Assembly: GCA_014871385.1 (NCBI GenBank) | Contig: CM026428.1 | Span: 17,146,437 to 17,210,436 of the forward strand | Direction: 5' to 3' | Origin: Ceratodon purpureus | Lineage: Eukaryota > Streptophyta > Bryopsida > Pseudoditrichales > Ditrichaceae | DNA length: 64,000 nt | Shown here: positions 24,401 to 36,505 of the stretch, in pieces | How the letters are laid out: every line of letters starts with the position of its first letter | Numbering within the stretch: the first letter of the stretch is position 1 | The notes under the pieces: model-generated | Seen by the model: the letters and a program-made list of their open reading frames with translations, nothing else | The model's database searches: none | Told to the model about the DNA's origin: nothing | Position numbers and translations under genes: made by a program

Positions 24401-27400
24401 ATGACGTCCATCTCCGAATGTGGGAGCTGCTCCGGGGACTCTGATTCCGAAGAGTACTTATTGCATCGACCAGATGTTGCACTTCCTTTTAGGCAGCGGG
24501 ACACCAAGCGATGTTCTAGGGCATTCGACTGCAAAATTATGGCGTCCGCGAGGCCAACCATGAGCGCTGCTCCTCTCCGAACAACAACGACTCCGGCTAA
24601 ACAGGTACGCGGATTCCGGACATCGTGAATGAGTATCTTTCCAGTGGATGTGTTGGAGATGTAATTGTTGAAGTCGGTCGTTTCAGTGGAATCCCTAAAT
24701 TTTGTTATTAGGGATAGGGTTCAAAAATCGAATTTGAGAATTTGCGGAATGTCAGGTCCATAATGTGGCATGTCCATTAGAAAAATATGAATACCATAAC
24801 GACGAAGACTTCAATTGAATTTACGTAGGTGTAAAAGTCTACAGAGGAAGGTATCCGCCATGATACTAACGCTCCGGCAAAGTTATAGATTACCTTTTCT
24901 TCTGTTATGCGAGTTCTTGCCTGTAATTGTTCAGAGGCCGTCCACATTACAATTGATTCCCTAACTGTTTTTAAGACTGTATACATGAACCTTGGATACG
25001 CAGATACGATGTCGTTGTGCTTCATTACATCCCTGACAATTAATTTTCAGAGTGGCCATGGCTGGTTGACGTCCATTAAACCGACGAAATCTGAAATTAC
25101 TGTACAACCACGCAGGGAGAGTTGGTACCCAACCCGAGGAGGCAATGGTCCGTGAACGGTTCACCTGTGAACACAGCAACTACGGGATGGACTCCAGAAC
25201 TTCTACACCGGCCACTCTCGGAGCCGGGGAGTCAAACAGCGACCACCTTCGAACGCAGGGCGGGGTCCTCTCCTTTTCTTCGTAGGCTACCGCAGATCAT
25301 CCCTCGTCCTGCACAGACTGCTCCACCGTCAACAACCGAACATGTAGTGACATGTATGGACACGGGCGGTGATGGGCAGCAGAAGCATGCTCGGCGTCCC
25401 CGCAGCCCTGCGACGAAGGAAAGAGAATCAATGGCAAAGAGACATGCTAGAAATCTGCAGAATGAGGCGTATGCAATGCAAAGAATTGCCCACGCCGAGG
25501 GTCGCCAAATCAGGTACCCAATCTTAACGAATCCACAAGGTGAGATAATTGGAAATCGAGGAAAGTGGCAGGCAGCAGTACGATCGATAGTAGAGTTAAC
25601 AGTCGGCCGCAAAATCAGAGAGTATAGAAAAGAACCTGCAGAGTGGAAGTGGTTACTTAGAACAATACAACGAGAGCTGGATCTACGATTCTCCTTTGTT
25701 TACCCTGTGAAACCTGGGGAGCTCTCGTCGTATTTGTCGATGATCTTGGCCAATGATAGGTATAAGTGGCACAAGTACTATGTCCATACATCCGGAGGAC
25801 AACATCAAGATTGCCCTGATGATGCGTTTGCCATTCTTCGCGAATTCTGGGAGAGTCCTGAGGGGAAGGCGAAGACTGAAGTCATGAAAGAAATCCGCTC
25901 TAAGGTCGGCAAAGTGGTTCCATCGTGCAGTGATTTCGACTCTGACTTGACACCGACACAACAGAGGAGGGCTTCTACGGCATCTGAGGAATTCCACACT
26001 CCTAGCTCCCAGCCAGTGAAGGTAACACTCCCGTCCCATTAACGCTGTCGGAAATTTGATTGCCTTTCCATCTTCAATTTTATTTTATTAGTACTGAGGT
26101 ACACAGAAAGTAAGGTGGATACAGTCCAACTTCTTCAGTCATTTGTATAAGTGCTATGAGGTTCTGCATTCCAATTTTGTCGCTGGTTTGATGTTACTTT
26201 TTCCTTCCTACATGCAGTATGCGAATCCGTACGATGCTCCGTTGTGTAGCAATTGGGTCATGGACGCCACAACGGAGTATGCTGCTACATGCACACTCGG
26301 ATCCCAGGCACATTCACCGGAAGTAGTGAACTCCACGTCCATGCAGCAGGTAATGTGTAGTAGACCCTGTTATCCTTTTCCTGATTGTGATATTGCGCAC
26401 TTCTGTTTCGTTCCCATGATATATACCATAGCGTAATGTATCGTGTCGACTGTGTAGGGCAATAGCAGTTTGCAACAGCCTGTTCCACGCGATAAATTAT
26501 CTGATTCGTGGAAGGAGGGCATCGAATCTCGAATGGATTTTTTACAAAATAACCTGACAGAGCTTCTCGAACTCATCAAAGGCGGTGCCGTATCGAACAG
26601 AGGGCCTGCTGTAGTAGGTGGCCAGTCCAATCAGGAAGTTGAGAAAATCAACGCCACTACCGCTACAGATTTACGTGAGGAGGATGCAATTTGTAATGAG
26701 CATATTCCGGAATCGCCCCATGTCACTCAGAGTAAGCTATCTTTCACTGTATATCATAACTATACGGAGTTTTATTTTGAAGTATATTCTGGACATTGCA
26801 AACCATGCAGTTGACGGTATATCAACAAAGTAATTATGTGCCGTTTTTTTTTCCCAGTCGAAACAGAGCCGTCGTTGGAGAACCACGTACGTGACATGTC
26901 ACCCCTCAGTGGCGAAACGGTACTGCTACCTGTGGACAGAGCTCCACAGGAGGAACATGCGTTCTCGGAATGCGCTCCCACAGCAACATCACCTGATAGC
27001 TACCTGGGAAACAACACGATGAGCAAGGGCGTCCATCACTCCACAGACGTAGGTGAAGGCACAGCATGCGACACACATGCAATCCCACCTTCTATCACTG
27101 TCCATCCCGGTTCAGGGGTCCTCACTCGTGGAGTCCGGCAGCGAAAAGCAGGGATTTGCTCAAAGATACCACCTGAATTTCAACCTCCTCGGGATTCCTC
27201 AACACTCATCCCGGCGAAGAAGACAGTGTGGATTGTCCACCCAAACCACGGGGAAGTCGTGGTTGCAGCAGGAAGGACAGGGCCGGGTCCGAAATCCAAA
27301 ATTCTTAAAGATGGACCGCAGTGCCCTCCAGGAGTACAGTGGGTTCATGTGCTTCGAATTTTCAAGCACTCGGTGCCAGTTCTATACCCCTCCCCCGCCG

Positions 27401-27522
27401 ACGAACGACACCACCTTGACTGTGCACTGCCTCCGAAGCGTGGACGACATGAGTTGTTAATGTGGGATTCTCGCTGTCTCATCCCGTACAAGGTCCAGAA
27501 TGCTACGAGCAGCTCGTTATGA
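24401..27522 (+). CDS. TnpA/Ptta-En/Spm-like accessory protein of the CACTA element, 5 exons
   Basis: Exons 24401-24604, 25116-26021, 26218-26349, 26458-26731 and 26858-27522 all have GT-AG borders and compatible phases, giving 726 residues without a stop. Residues about 160-345 are basic and helical. They contain TVGRKIREYRKEPAEWKWL and FWESPEGKAKTEVMKEIRSK, which resembles the plant Transposase_24 (Ptta/En_Spm) family: a segment near 'SPEWKAL.EKGK..R' is typical. The remainder is Ser/Pro/Thr-rich and low-complexity, with a helical stretch WKEGIESRMDFLQNNLTELL in exon 4 that could dimerise. Its C terminus contains KKTVWIVHPNHGEVVVAAG. In En/Spm the corresponding protein binds subterminal repeats and helps TNPase; that role is inferred. 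Family assignment is moderate, gene structure good. Confidence 0.72.
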
Positions 27523-28538
27523 GTTTCAGTCTCCTCTGAATATGTAGAATGTAAGTTTTCGCTGCAACTCCCCTCTAGATTCTATAGCGTAGTAGGCCCT
27601 GAGTCCAGTCTGTGCCACAATGTGCAGCAATGATCAGAGGTCGGACTGTATGTTGCCCTGCAATTCGCAGACATTAAATAAAAAAATCGATCTCTGTCTG
27701 TATCACAGACAGGGCCCGTTCAAGTTTCGAACCGACCGGTCGAGGAGTAGGATTATTTTTAGTCGAGCAAATATTGTTACGTGTTTCCCTGATAATCGTG
27801 TGAAATTTTTTATGAGAGGGTGCAGTGGCAATCGGGTTCTCTACATATAACTGTATGGGCGGTATGGATGGAATATTCCCGAATGATAATTTAACATGGT
27901 CCAAATTAAGCATGCCCAAATTAGAACGGTGTAGCGTTGAAATCTATATTTATGAAATCAGAAATAGGTAGCCAAAAGTGCACCACTGGTGAATGCAGGC
28001 GTGCACCGGTTATCAGGCGGGTTACCGGATATCAATATCCGGGCGCACAAAATGTAGGTATCAATAGCGAAGAGATTCAACCGGGTATGAACAGCAATCA
28101 AGAACTCAACACACCGATCACAATCCGGGCATTTCTCATACCCTCGTAGGTTCTCAACCCTTAGCAGAATCCGGGTTTACAACATTCATAACCCGTATAT
28201 AAGCCGGGTAAGAGTACAGTGCGTATTTCCACAAATGACCACTCGGGAGAATCGATAGTTACTCTGTCGATACTGAATGTAAAAGGCAGGGACGAAATCC
28301 ATTTCAGACAAATCCGATGGAAAAAGAGGGCAGCGGAAAAATGTACTCATGTTGCCCGGAGGGAAAAAATAATGAGACCCAGCAGCCCGTGGCCCTACCG
28401 CGTTCGAAAGGAAAGTGGCTCTGACACGAGACCACTTCGACGGAGGGAAAGCTGGCCCGCGACGCGCCTCGTACGACTCCCACTCAGTCGTATCCACCGT
28501 CAATGGGAGCCTCGCCCCCGCCCCTGATTCCAGTAGTG
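27523..28538. repeat. Right subterminal region with repeated ATCCGGG-type motifs
   Basis: Between 28,000 and 28,215 the motif (A)TCCGGG/CCCGGAT or the related ACCCG/CGGGT appears about eight times. One copy is a near-contiguous palindrome, CCGGATAT-CA-ATATCCGG, at 28,025-28,042. Clustered short inverted motifs near an end are the typical binding region of En/Spm-type accessory proteins. The final 200 bp are very GC-rich. The motif count is by eye. Confidence 0.45.
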
Positions 28539-29101
28539 ATTTTTTTCCACCTGTACTTTCCTTAGCATTCCCTTTGCAGATACGATCTCCCGTCCGTTCG
28601 CATTACCACGCGTTGCTCATCATAAACTGACGAGGTCCCTAAGGAAGTGTAGACTGATTTTTCAAAAACAGATAGATTTGAAGAATAAAGATCTCAACTT
28701 CCACCGCGGGACATTTGGTAAACATTTTCACCCATTTCTGAAACTATGATAGAACCCGTTTTATTAAGAAAACTAGTGATGTTGTACAACGAAAAATGTT
28801 CTTCAACTTGTCAAGTCAGATCCACTTTCAGGACACTGAAGAGTGGTAGAAGCCGTTGCAGGCCAATTACTTTCGAACCAAAAACTACTGTACACCCAAG
28901 GTGCAAATGTATGCTTAATGCTAACATCAGCATGAACGTCTATCCATCGGCCCACTTCGTGCTTGACTAGTTGTAGAAACCTGCAAATTAATTTATTAGT
29001 CATCATGTATATATTTTCAGAGAGTACTTAGAGGGAGAATAACTTCTCGTCCTAAAGCTACATTCACAAGCAGATAACTGCGATGTGAAGACTTCTAGGA
29101 T
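28539..29101. other. Spacer between CACTA element and foldback element
   Basis: Composition falls back to AT-rich. No gene, only short chance frames. Confidence 0.35.
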
Positions 29102-29255
29102 AGACTGAGGCCCAACCCACACGGGAGGCAACTTGGACCAACGGCAGTGAGTTGGACGAATAGCATTGGTTCAAATGCTAATTTAAACCAATACTATTCG
29201 TCCAACTCATTGCCGTTCGTTCAAGTTGCCTCCTATGTGGGAGGGGCCTGAGTCT
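29102..29255. mobile_element. Foldback/MITE-like element, about 154 bp
   Basis: Two arms of about 70 bp are imperfect inverted repeats separated by a loop of about 14 bp (CAAATGCTAATTTA). The outer ends are AGACTGAGGCCC on the left and GGGCCTGAGTCT on the right. Matching inner blocks include GGAGGCAACTTG and GAGTTGGACGAATAG. No coding capacity. No clear target duplication could be read. It lies just beyond the 3' end of the desaturase gene, so it may be in its 3' transcript flank. Confidence 0.75.
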
Positions 29256-29364
29256 GCATGGCAGTGGATATTCTAAAAATTCATATCACTTTATAAATAA
29301 ACGATAGAGAACCGTCTGAACTCAGATATTAAAATGACAGCAGCTCGATCTTACCTGCCATTCT

Positions 29365-32300
29365 TCAACCATCCAGCCGAAACTCTGTTAACCCGACTTT
29401 CCTCAAATGCGAAAAGTGAGCCTTCAACGCTGCCCAAAACTGTTCCAAGAGTTCATGCACAGTCACGAGAACGAGTACCAGTTGCTTTAGAACCCCATTA
29501 GGTGATTGATATCATAACCTCAACTTAGAAATGCACTTCTGTCGAGCAGCAAAGAAAAAGCAGCATATTACTACCCTAATACATAGCAAATAATTTAAAC
29601 CAAAGTAGATGTGAATTTATACAAAGAATCATTTTGTACATCACAAAATGGCATCCATGATCCACTAGAACGTCATGCTTGGGGCATAAGGTAAAACGAA
29701 GTGCTTACGGTAGGGTAGACCACGTAAGGTACATTAAATTCCTTGCACGTCTCCTTGACAATAGGCTGAATGCTTGGGTAGTATAAATGGCAAACCCCAG
29801 GGAATAGATGATGCTCAATCTACAAAAATCGTTTTGTGCATATGTCTTTAAGTTAAAAATGGAATTGTAAAGTGGGAAACACTTAGTTGAAAGCAAACAA
29901 AAAACACTTCAATAAATACAAGAGCAGAAGATGACAACCATGTGTACTTCGTATAACTCTGTTCTGCATGTAAACCATGTGCCATATTGACAACTGAGAA
30001 CCATAATCGATGACTAGCAAACGCAGTTAAGTCATTAATTAATTAATTTGTACAAGTTGCACAAAATTCGGAATAATGAATAGCTTTGAGCTTGTCCCTT
30101 CCAGAAGGCGACTTTAAATAAGCTCCTTGAAGTTCGAGGGAATTGAAGAAACCAGGAAAGAAGTACCTGATTGTTCAGACCCCCTGATACGTGACTCCAA
30201 AATAATGACTGTGGACTGAAGTTAGTGCTCGTTGCAACCTGCACCGAGAAGGTAGATGATCACAATCAGTTACAATTAAAATCCGGCAGTAGAATTCAGC
30301 TTAACTGACTAAAAACAATCTTCTATATGACAATCAAGACAATATCTATCAATTTAGAGCAACTAAATTCAGGATTTAAGCGTCATATAAATCACAAAAG
30401 ATTCAAAAGATTTACGATTCGATGCACTATGAATCCCAAATGCTATTAACAGTACCTGTGTTGCAGCCCAACCACCCTTCACCTTGAGAACGCCGCCACA
30501 CTCTTCTGGTGTGGGAAATTCAACATCATCCACAACATGTGCGACTTGAAACAGAAAAGCTAACACCCAGCCTGTTACGAGCTGCAGTGAACAACCAGTG
30601 TCTCAGCACAGGTCATTGATGCCATACACGATATTTCAGTATACATCTCAATAAACATATTTTCTGATGCATACAGAAATTTCGTCCAAGTCCGAATTCA
30701 AAGCACAGAAGCCTGGTTTAAAGCGACATACCATGGCCGCCACATATAGTAGAAAAAATGAGCCCGCGGAATGAACACCATAGATAGATGGCAATACGAA
30801 CATGTAGAATGCATAGAACAGCTTTGCCCCAAAGAAGATATTGAACTCCAACGGTGTCATTTTAGCTACCTTTACACTATCACACAAAGAGACGACTCTA
30901 AATTAGTACTTCCATACTCTGTCAATCTGTTAATCAATATCTGTCGAGCAGGCATTCCGGGTCCAGGGTTAGCGACAACCTTTTTGACAATTCCTACATG
31001 GGCAATATACGATTGTAAGCAAAGAACAGTTCATGCATAATAAAGTTCTTCAAATTACCATCACGTAAGCATTGTTTTGAAAAGTCTAAAATTGGTTATC
31101 TGGGCGTTTTTGTTCTCCAAAGATATCAAAGACTCCAGAGTTGAATTCTGAGGAGCAGTCAACTTACGGGCCAATGGATCCTGAGGAGTAGGCCATAAAA
31201 TCATCCAGAAAGATACTCTTCAGCGCTAGGACTCCATACAAGACTCCAAGGTACACATGCTGCAAACGTACACTTCCAACAATTAAGATAGCATCGAAAG
31301 ACAACTAGGCTAGAACCGCATCCAACACTAATACAATATGATCGCCATCACACAGACAGGTAATAAAATTTGTAATAAAAACGAGTGATGACAAACCATT
31401 TAATTAGGTTAACAATAAAACTGAATTAAATGGTCGAATAAATTTCAAGCGGCCAATTTGATATTGAAATAGCAACAAACCTAAAGTCGACACCTAAGCT
31501 GAGTAAAATAAATTCATAAGAGGTACAAAGAAACCAGAAGATAAAATCCACTACATATACCAACGACTAAATACCTGATAGGAGTGATACCACTGTCTAG
31601 GTTGTGTGACTGCCACCCTCCTAACATCTGGATCTTTCACACCTGGATTAAAACAGAATCAAAACACATAGTTCACATCAAGATGTCTCTGTAGAGTGGG
31701 AACCACTGGATAAAGACACTTACTGACTACTCCCTCCATGAGAACAGTGGCGAGAACACGACCAATTTAGACAAAGTGGGACCGAAAACCATTTAATTCG
31801 TTAGTTTGGTAGCAACTGGAAAGCACTCTCGACTTACGAATATCAGGGTCGTAATTGTCCACATTCGTAAACGAGTGATGTCCAACAACATGCTGCTGTC
31901 TCCACATGAAGCTGCAATCATGCACAAGAATGATAACCTCCAGTTACATTTCAAAAAATATCACTTCGCATTTTTAAAAGATGAAAATGAATTCCCATAT
32001 GCATAGGTAATGCATAGGTGGTACAACACCAACTCGCAAATAAGAAATCCTCTGCTGTTTTGGAACTCCATAAATTGTCTAACCACAGAAAAACAAGCCT
32101 TACCTACTAGCCCCAACTAGATCTAACGACGCTCCCATGATGTATCCAAAACCACACCAATTAGTGTATGCGCCTGCCAAATCCATTTAAGTTTCAGCAA
32201 TAATCAGTAGGTGATTCAAAAACATTAACTTAAGAAATGCCAGACGAGAAACGATGTATTCATGGAAATTAAGATGATAATTTAAATTATTTAAAATTAA

Positions 32301-34224
32301 AAAAAGTCAACCAATAAAATCGTCGCTTCTAAACAAATGAATGAAAAACTCGGGACATTTCTTTGTAACCAGACTTCATACCATTGCATGTGTAGGAATT
32401 GAGCACATATACTATTTATTCCTTGAAGTCATTCACTTTAGATTTGCTTACCATGATTTCCGTCGTGTTGTATAGATACTCCCACTTCAGCTGCAAAGAA
32501 CCCCATCCCCATTGCAAATACCAAGGAAAGAAGAAAACTCGAAGACAAGAAGAATGCGAGATAGTAACAGGCGAAATAGCCACCAAGGATTATCAGTGAC
32601 TTGAGGAGCATGTGTGGATGAATTCGAGGTGTTATCTGCACAATTAAAGAACACTTTTTTAAACGTAGGCACAGGAAAATTCTAAAATGCTATCTTCACT
32701 AGTTTGACCAGTCCCCTAACAACTACAATATGTAAGAGGAAGGTCTCTCGAGACATGTTGTCAGGGTACTGTATCTCAGAGGACCAGCCAAGAGCATTCA
32801 TTGCAAGTTCATTAGTAGATTTTCAGAATTCTAGTTGCGACTGTTAAAATTCTGAGGAATGTTCAGTAGCATAATCGAACAGAAAGAATCCATAAACACT
32901 GGATACAGAGGACTCTTCCGACCTTCAAATACACTATCCACAAGTCCTTCTGGAATGTCTCACAAACCCGACCAACGCAAAAGAAAGTAAAATTTCAATC
33001 GATAAGCGCAAAGTATACTTATCGTTCATGAAGGTTGATTTCAGAAAACCTACCCAGTTTTAGCTAGCTGATTAAGATGAAAAGAAGAAACATTAAAAAA
33101 GGTTTTCTAGAAAAGAAGCGTAAAGACAAACCTTATTTTTCTTGAAATACGCTTCAACACGTTGCTTCAGGACTAGGTAGAAGTCTTCGTTAGAAGAGTC
33201 CATATACTCCAAGTGTGCAGTCTTGAATTTTTCATCACCAACAGATGGTGCTAACTCACCGATGCAATACTTGCCGAGCATATTCCTGCAATCAAAATAT
33301 ATTTGCTAAGCAACGAAGAACGGGCTCTAGAATTCACCACGGACCCTGTAGTGATCCAATTCGACCTTTCTTCGTGCATACGATATGTTGAAAATATCCT
33401 GAAGAGCAAATCAGGATTGAAGCAGTCCTCGTCTTGTATAATGATTTAAAGATTTTGAAAATAATCGACTTCGAAAAGAGACAAGTATTGTGGTCTGCAG
33501 GAGCACCTGACATATAGGGGGTGATAAGAATCGAAAAGCTGTGTACAATCCTGTCCCGCTTTCACGTGGATGAGGCTGCCCCCCGGATGATTGGGGACCC
33601 TGGCACAGAAAGCGAATCCATATCATACGTCAGCTTCTGCTGAACAGCGTATATTGTGTCACAGCTGCTTATTAAATCACACTACTGCTGATGGCCTGCG
33701 AAACGAGTCATAAAGCACACAAATAGAGGGAGCTCAACATATATTCAGAGCACTTACATCAAAGGCTGTTTCTGATAGATCCTTTGATTAAGCAGACCAT
33801 TATTTAACACTCTTTTCAGGTATCTAATTATTACCTGATAGATTACTCTCCAAAGACAAAAAATTCGTGCTCTAGTCACTAACGAAGTAATCGTGAAGCA
33901 CTACCTCTGTTTCTACACACAAGCTATGGCATTCAAGACCAGTCATTCCGAACTCAGCGGATACTTGTATGCTAATTTCGAAAATTTCAATATGACCCAT
34001 CTACACTCATGGAACAGATTGCATGATTCGTACCATCTTGTGACGTCATAGACTTTGCCCCATATCACCAACCAGCAATCCGATGGACTGCTGTGATGAC
34101 TGACATCTTCAAGGGTGTACTTCTCCAAGGGACGGTCTGAATCAGGGCCGGTTGCTACAGAAGAACGCAGCCTCAACCCATCGGAAGGAGGGTACTCAGC
34201 AATATCCGTTGAATGGGGAGCCAT
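29365..34224 (-). CDS. Front-end acyl-lipid desaturase with cytochrome b5 domain, delta-5-type, 13 exons
   Basis: ER enzyme that inserts a cis double bond on the carboxyl side of an existing one in C20 acyl chains, drawing electrons through its fused cytochrome b5; mosses use it to make arachidonic and eicosapentaenoic acid. Exons (minus): 34224-34034, 33599-33507, 33285-33132, 32635-32452, 32173-32104, 31911-31838, 31642-31575, 31259-31168, 30876-30732, 30581-30456, 30238-30167, 29819-29709, 29439-29365; phases all agree and the product is 484 residues, normal length. Haem motif NHPGG (exon 2); His boxes HDGNH (exon 4), HVVGHH (exon 6) and QIEHH across exons 11-12, the Q for H replacement being diagnostic of front-end enzymes. 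N terminus (MAPHS) and C terminus (FRLDG) match the moss delta-5 desaturase as I recall it. Substrate regiochemistry is inferred from that resemblance. Confidence 0.95.
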
Positions 34225-35102
34225 TGTAAATAGCTAATCTGTCCCAAACCTACACCAAGATGAAAACTCAGTTAAACATTGACAGACAAGTAGCCGCATT
34301 AGCACGTATCCATGCAACCATTAAAATTTTCTCTTTCCGTAAGTCGATAGGAGGAAGAATGACAGCAAAGCCTCAGTTACCACCTCAGACGCGGAGGCTT
34401 CCTACAGACATAATGCACTGATACATTTCCAATATGCTTTACAACCCAGAGCACAGGACATGCTCTACAACTGAACTCAATTGTTAGTAAAACCAAATCA
34501 ACGAAACATCCACAACTGCTTTCAAATTGAGTTTTCCTACAAACCGCCTCAACACCGAAGGAGGTAGAAGAAAATAGTCATGCCCTCAACGCAAATCAAT
34601 AAAACATCCAAAAGTTCAAGTTTAAAAATTCCCCAAAGAAAAAGTTCAGTAGGACGGCCAGCCACTACAGTTGAATACACCGAAATTTCACTCACTTCTA
34701 TGACAACTGTCGCCCAAGCAAACATCACTTAAAACCTAAATCACGGAATCACGTACTCCGAGCCAAAATGATCTGCATTGGCCCCAGAATAAAGGAAACA
34801 GAACAGAAAACCAGAAATACTAACCACCTGAAATAAAAATCGACAAGACATGCACCATGGGCAACGAAACGCTGAAAAAGAAATCTACATCCCGCAACGC
34901 AACACGAAGCCACCCAGACACAAAACCATCTCCATCCCTAGTTTGAAAAAAAGCAACACGCATCGCATCCCAGGTTGATCAGCATCGCAAACCTCGGGAA
35001 CCAACCCCGACCGCAGGAATGCAGGCAGTCCGCCAGCGCTCCTCGTCCACCTCCCGCCTGCCAGCAACACAGCGCCTAGCTTCCCACCATTACCACCACC
35101 AC
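34225..35102. promoter_or_regulatory. 5' flank and probable 5' UTR of the desaturase gene
   Basis: AT-rich near the start codon, becoming GC-balanced after 34.8 kb. No other gene. The transcription start is probably here or in the adjoining repeat cluster; I see no unambiguous TATA box. Confidence 0.35.
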
Positions 35103-35105
35103 CAA

Positions 35106-35137
<32 letters not shown>

Positions 35138-35312
35138 GAAACAACAACAGCCCAGACAACACCCCCAAAGTCACCCCCCTCAGTCGCCACCCATCGAATC
35201 CCACCGATCAGCAGCGGCACTGCGGCCGCCTCCCCGCACTCCCCGCACGCACGCACTCCCCCAGTCAGTCAGTCAGTCAGACAGACAGTCACCCAGTCAC
35301 ATTCCCCAAACG

Positions 35313-35347
<35 letters not shown>

Positions 35348-36505
35348 CAACAACATGAAGAACAGAAACGAGGTCGGGCACCTCAAGAACAACAGCCGCC
35401 CTGGCAAGGCAGCATGGAGCCCCACATCATAAGAAGCGGACATACATACGCACATACGCAAAGGGAGGGGGAGAAGAGGGCGACGAGAATGCAGGCGACA
35501 GGAGAGGAGAGGAGAGGAGAGGAGAGGAGAGGAGAGGAGAGGAGAGGGGGAAGGAGTAGGGCATGCGTACCAGAGGAGAGGAGATGGGTTTGCGGGAGGG
35601 AGGGAGGGAGGGAGAGCCTGGGGCAGCGACAAGAGAAGGGCAGAGAAGAGAGTGTGGCAGAGTAAGTGCCAGACACTCATCAGTGCAGTCACCACTGCTG
35701 TCACCACCCTTACCCTTGCAAGGGAGGGAGGGAGAGAGAGCGACACAGCAATGCAATGCACTGCAATGCAGCCCGGCTCTGCGAGGGGCGTCAGTCGCCC
35801 TTTATCCGTCACGCCATCCCTCTTACAAGTTCACTTACACCATTCCATTCCATTCCATTCCATTCCCCCTCGGCTGGGCATTCCCCTTCTCTCAGAGTGC
35901 AGTAGGTAGGTAGGTAGGTAGGTCGGTTCCGGGTGGTACCGGGTGCCAGGTCCCTCTCCCTCTCCCTCTCCCTCTCCTGGTGGGGCCCAGTGGTCTCGGA
36001 CCGTGAGATTGTCCCGGCAATGAATCCCTGAGATCCTCCGTTGAGTTGAGTTGTGCACTGAGTAAGTTTGATGGAATAAACTTAAGTGCGTTATATGTAA
36101 TGTAATGTCATGTTATGGTAGTGCTAAGTCATGCTAATTAAGTTAATGGGTGGAGTCTCCTTTGGACGGAGAGGACGAGGCTCCGTCTCCACCACCCACC
36201 CAGTGCCCACCGCAGCATGCCTGCCTGCCTGCCTGCCTGCCTGCCTCCCTCCCTGCCTCCCTCCCTGGGGCAGTGGGGCAGTGGGGCCTCCACCATTCGT
36301 ATCATGTTCCTTCTCCCCACATGTCCCAACCACAGTACCACCAAATATCCTCCCCTCCCCCTCCCCTCCCCTCCCCTCCCCTCCCCTCCCCTCCCCTCCC
36401 CGGGCCCAGGTCTGGTCTCTCCCTCTGTGCATGTGTATAACTTCTGTTCCCTTCCTTCCTGCACTCACTCCCAGGCTCCCCCCCCCCCCCCCCCCCCCCC
36501 CCCCC
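35103..36505. repeat. Microsatellite cluster upstream of the desaturase gene
   Basis: At least ten different simple repeats lie within 1.4 kb: (CAR)n 35,103-35,150; (CAGT)n 35,262-35,280; (GCAG)n 35,312-35,348; (GGAGA)n 35,501-35,548; (GGGA)n about 35,608-35,627; (CATTC)n 35,841-35,866; (GTAG)n about 35,902-35,922; (TCCCTC)n about 35,951-35,977; (GCCT)n about 36,218-36,247; (CTCCC)n about 36,350-36,401; and a run of about 28 C at 36,478-36,505. The long frames across this region are repeat artefacts. Confidence 0.9.

Larger units (their letters stand above)
14331..28538. mobile_element. Large CACTA (En/Spm) DNA transposon with four genes
   Basis: A block of about 14 kb with balanced GC content lies between AT-rich flanks. 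It contains a near-complete CACTA TNPase gene (minus) and a TnpA/Ptta-like gene (plus), the usual pair of this superfamily, plus two further genes. Candidate ends are CACTAGTCCAATG at 14,331 and its counterpart ending TAGTG at 28,534-28,538. Each is flanked by ATT, which fits the 3-bp target duplication of CACTA elements. Beyond CACTA the two ends agree only partly (T, A, A, T of the next eight), so the exact borders are tentative while the element's identity is firm. The right 0.6 kb carries repeated ATCCGGG-type motifs, as expected of subterminal binding sites. Confidence 0.65.

Noticed and set aside
14331..28538. Endogenous viral or bacterial island
   Set aside because: The genes have spliceosomal introns and a clear CACTA TNPase. 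No viral hallmark genes are seen.
28770..28777. Alternative right end of the CACTA element (CTAGTG at about 28,773)
   Set aside because: It shares only CACTAGT with the left end, the flanking three bases (ATG) do not match ATT, and it lies inside AT-rich DNA.
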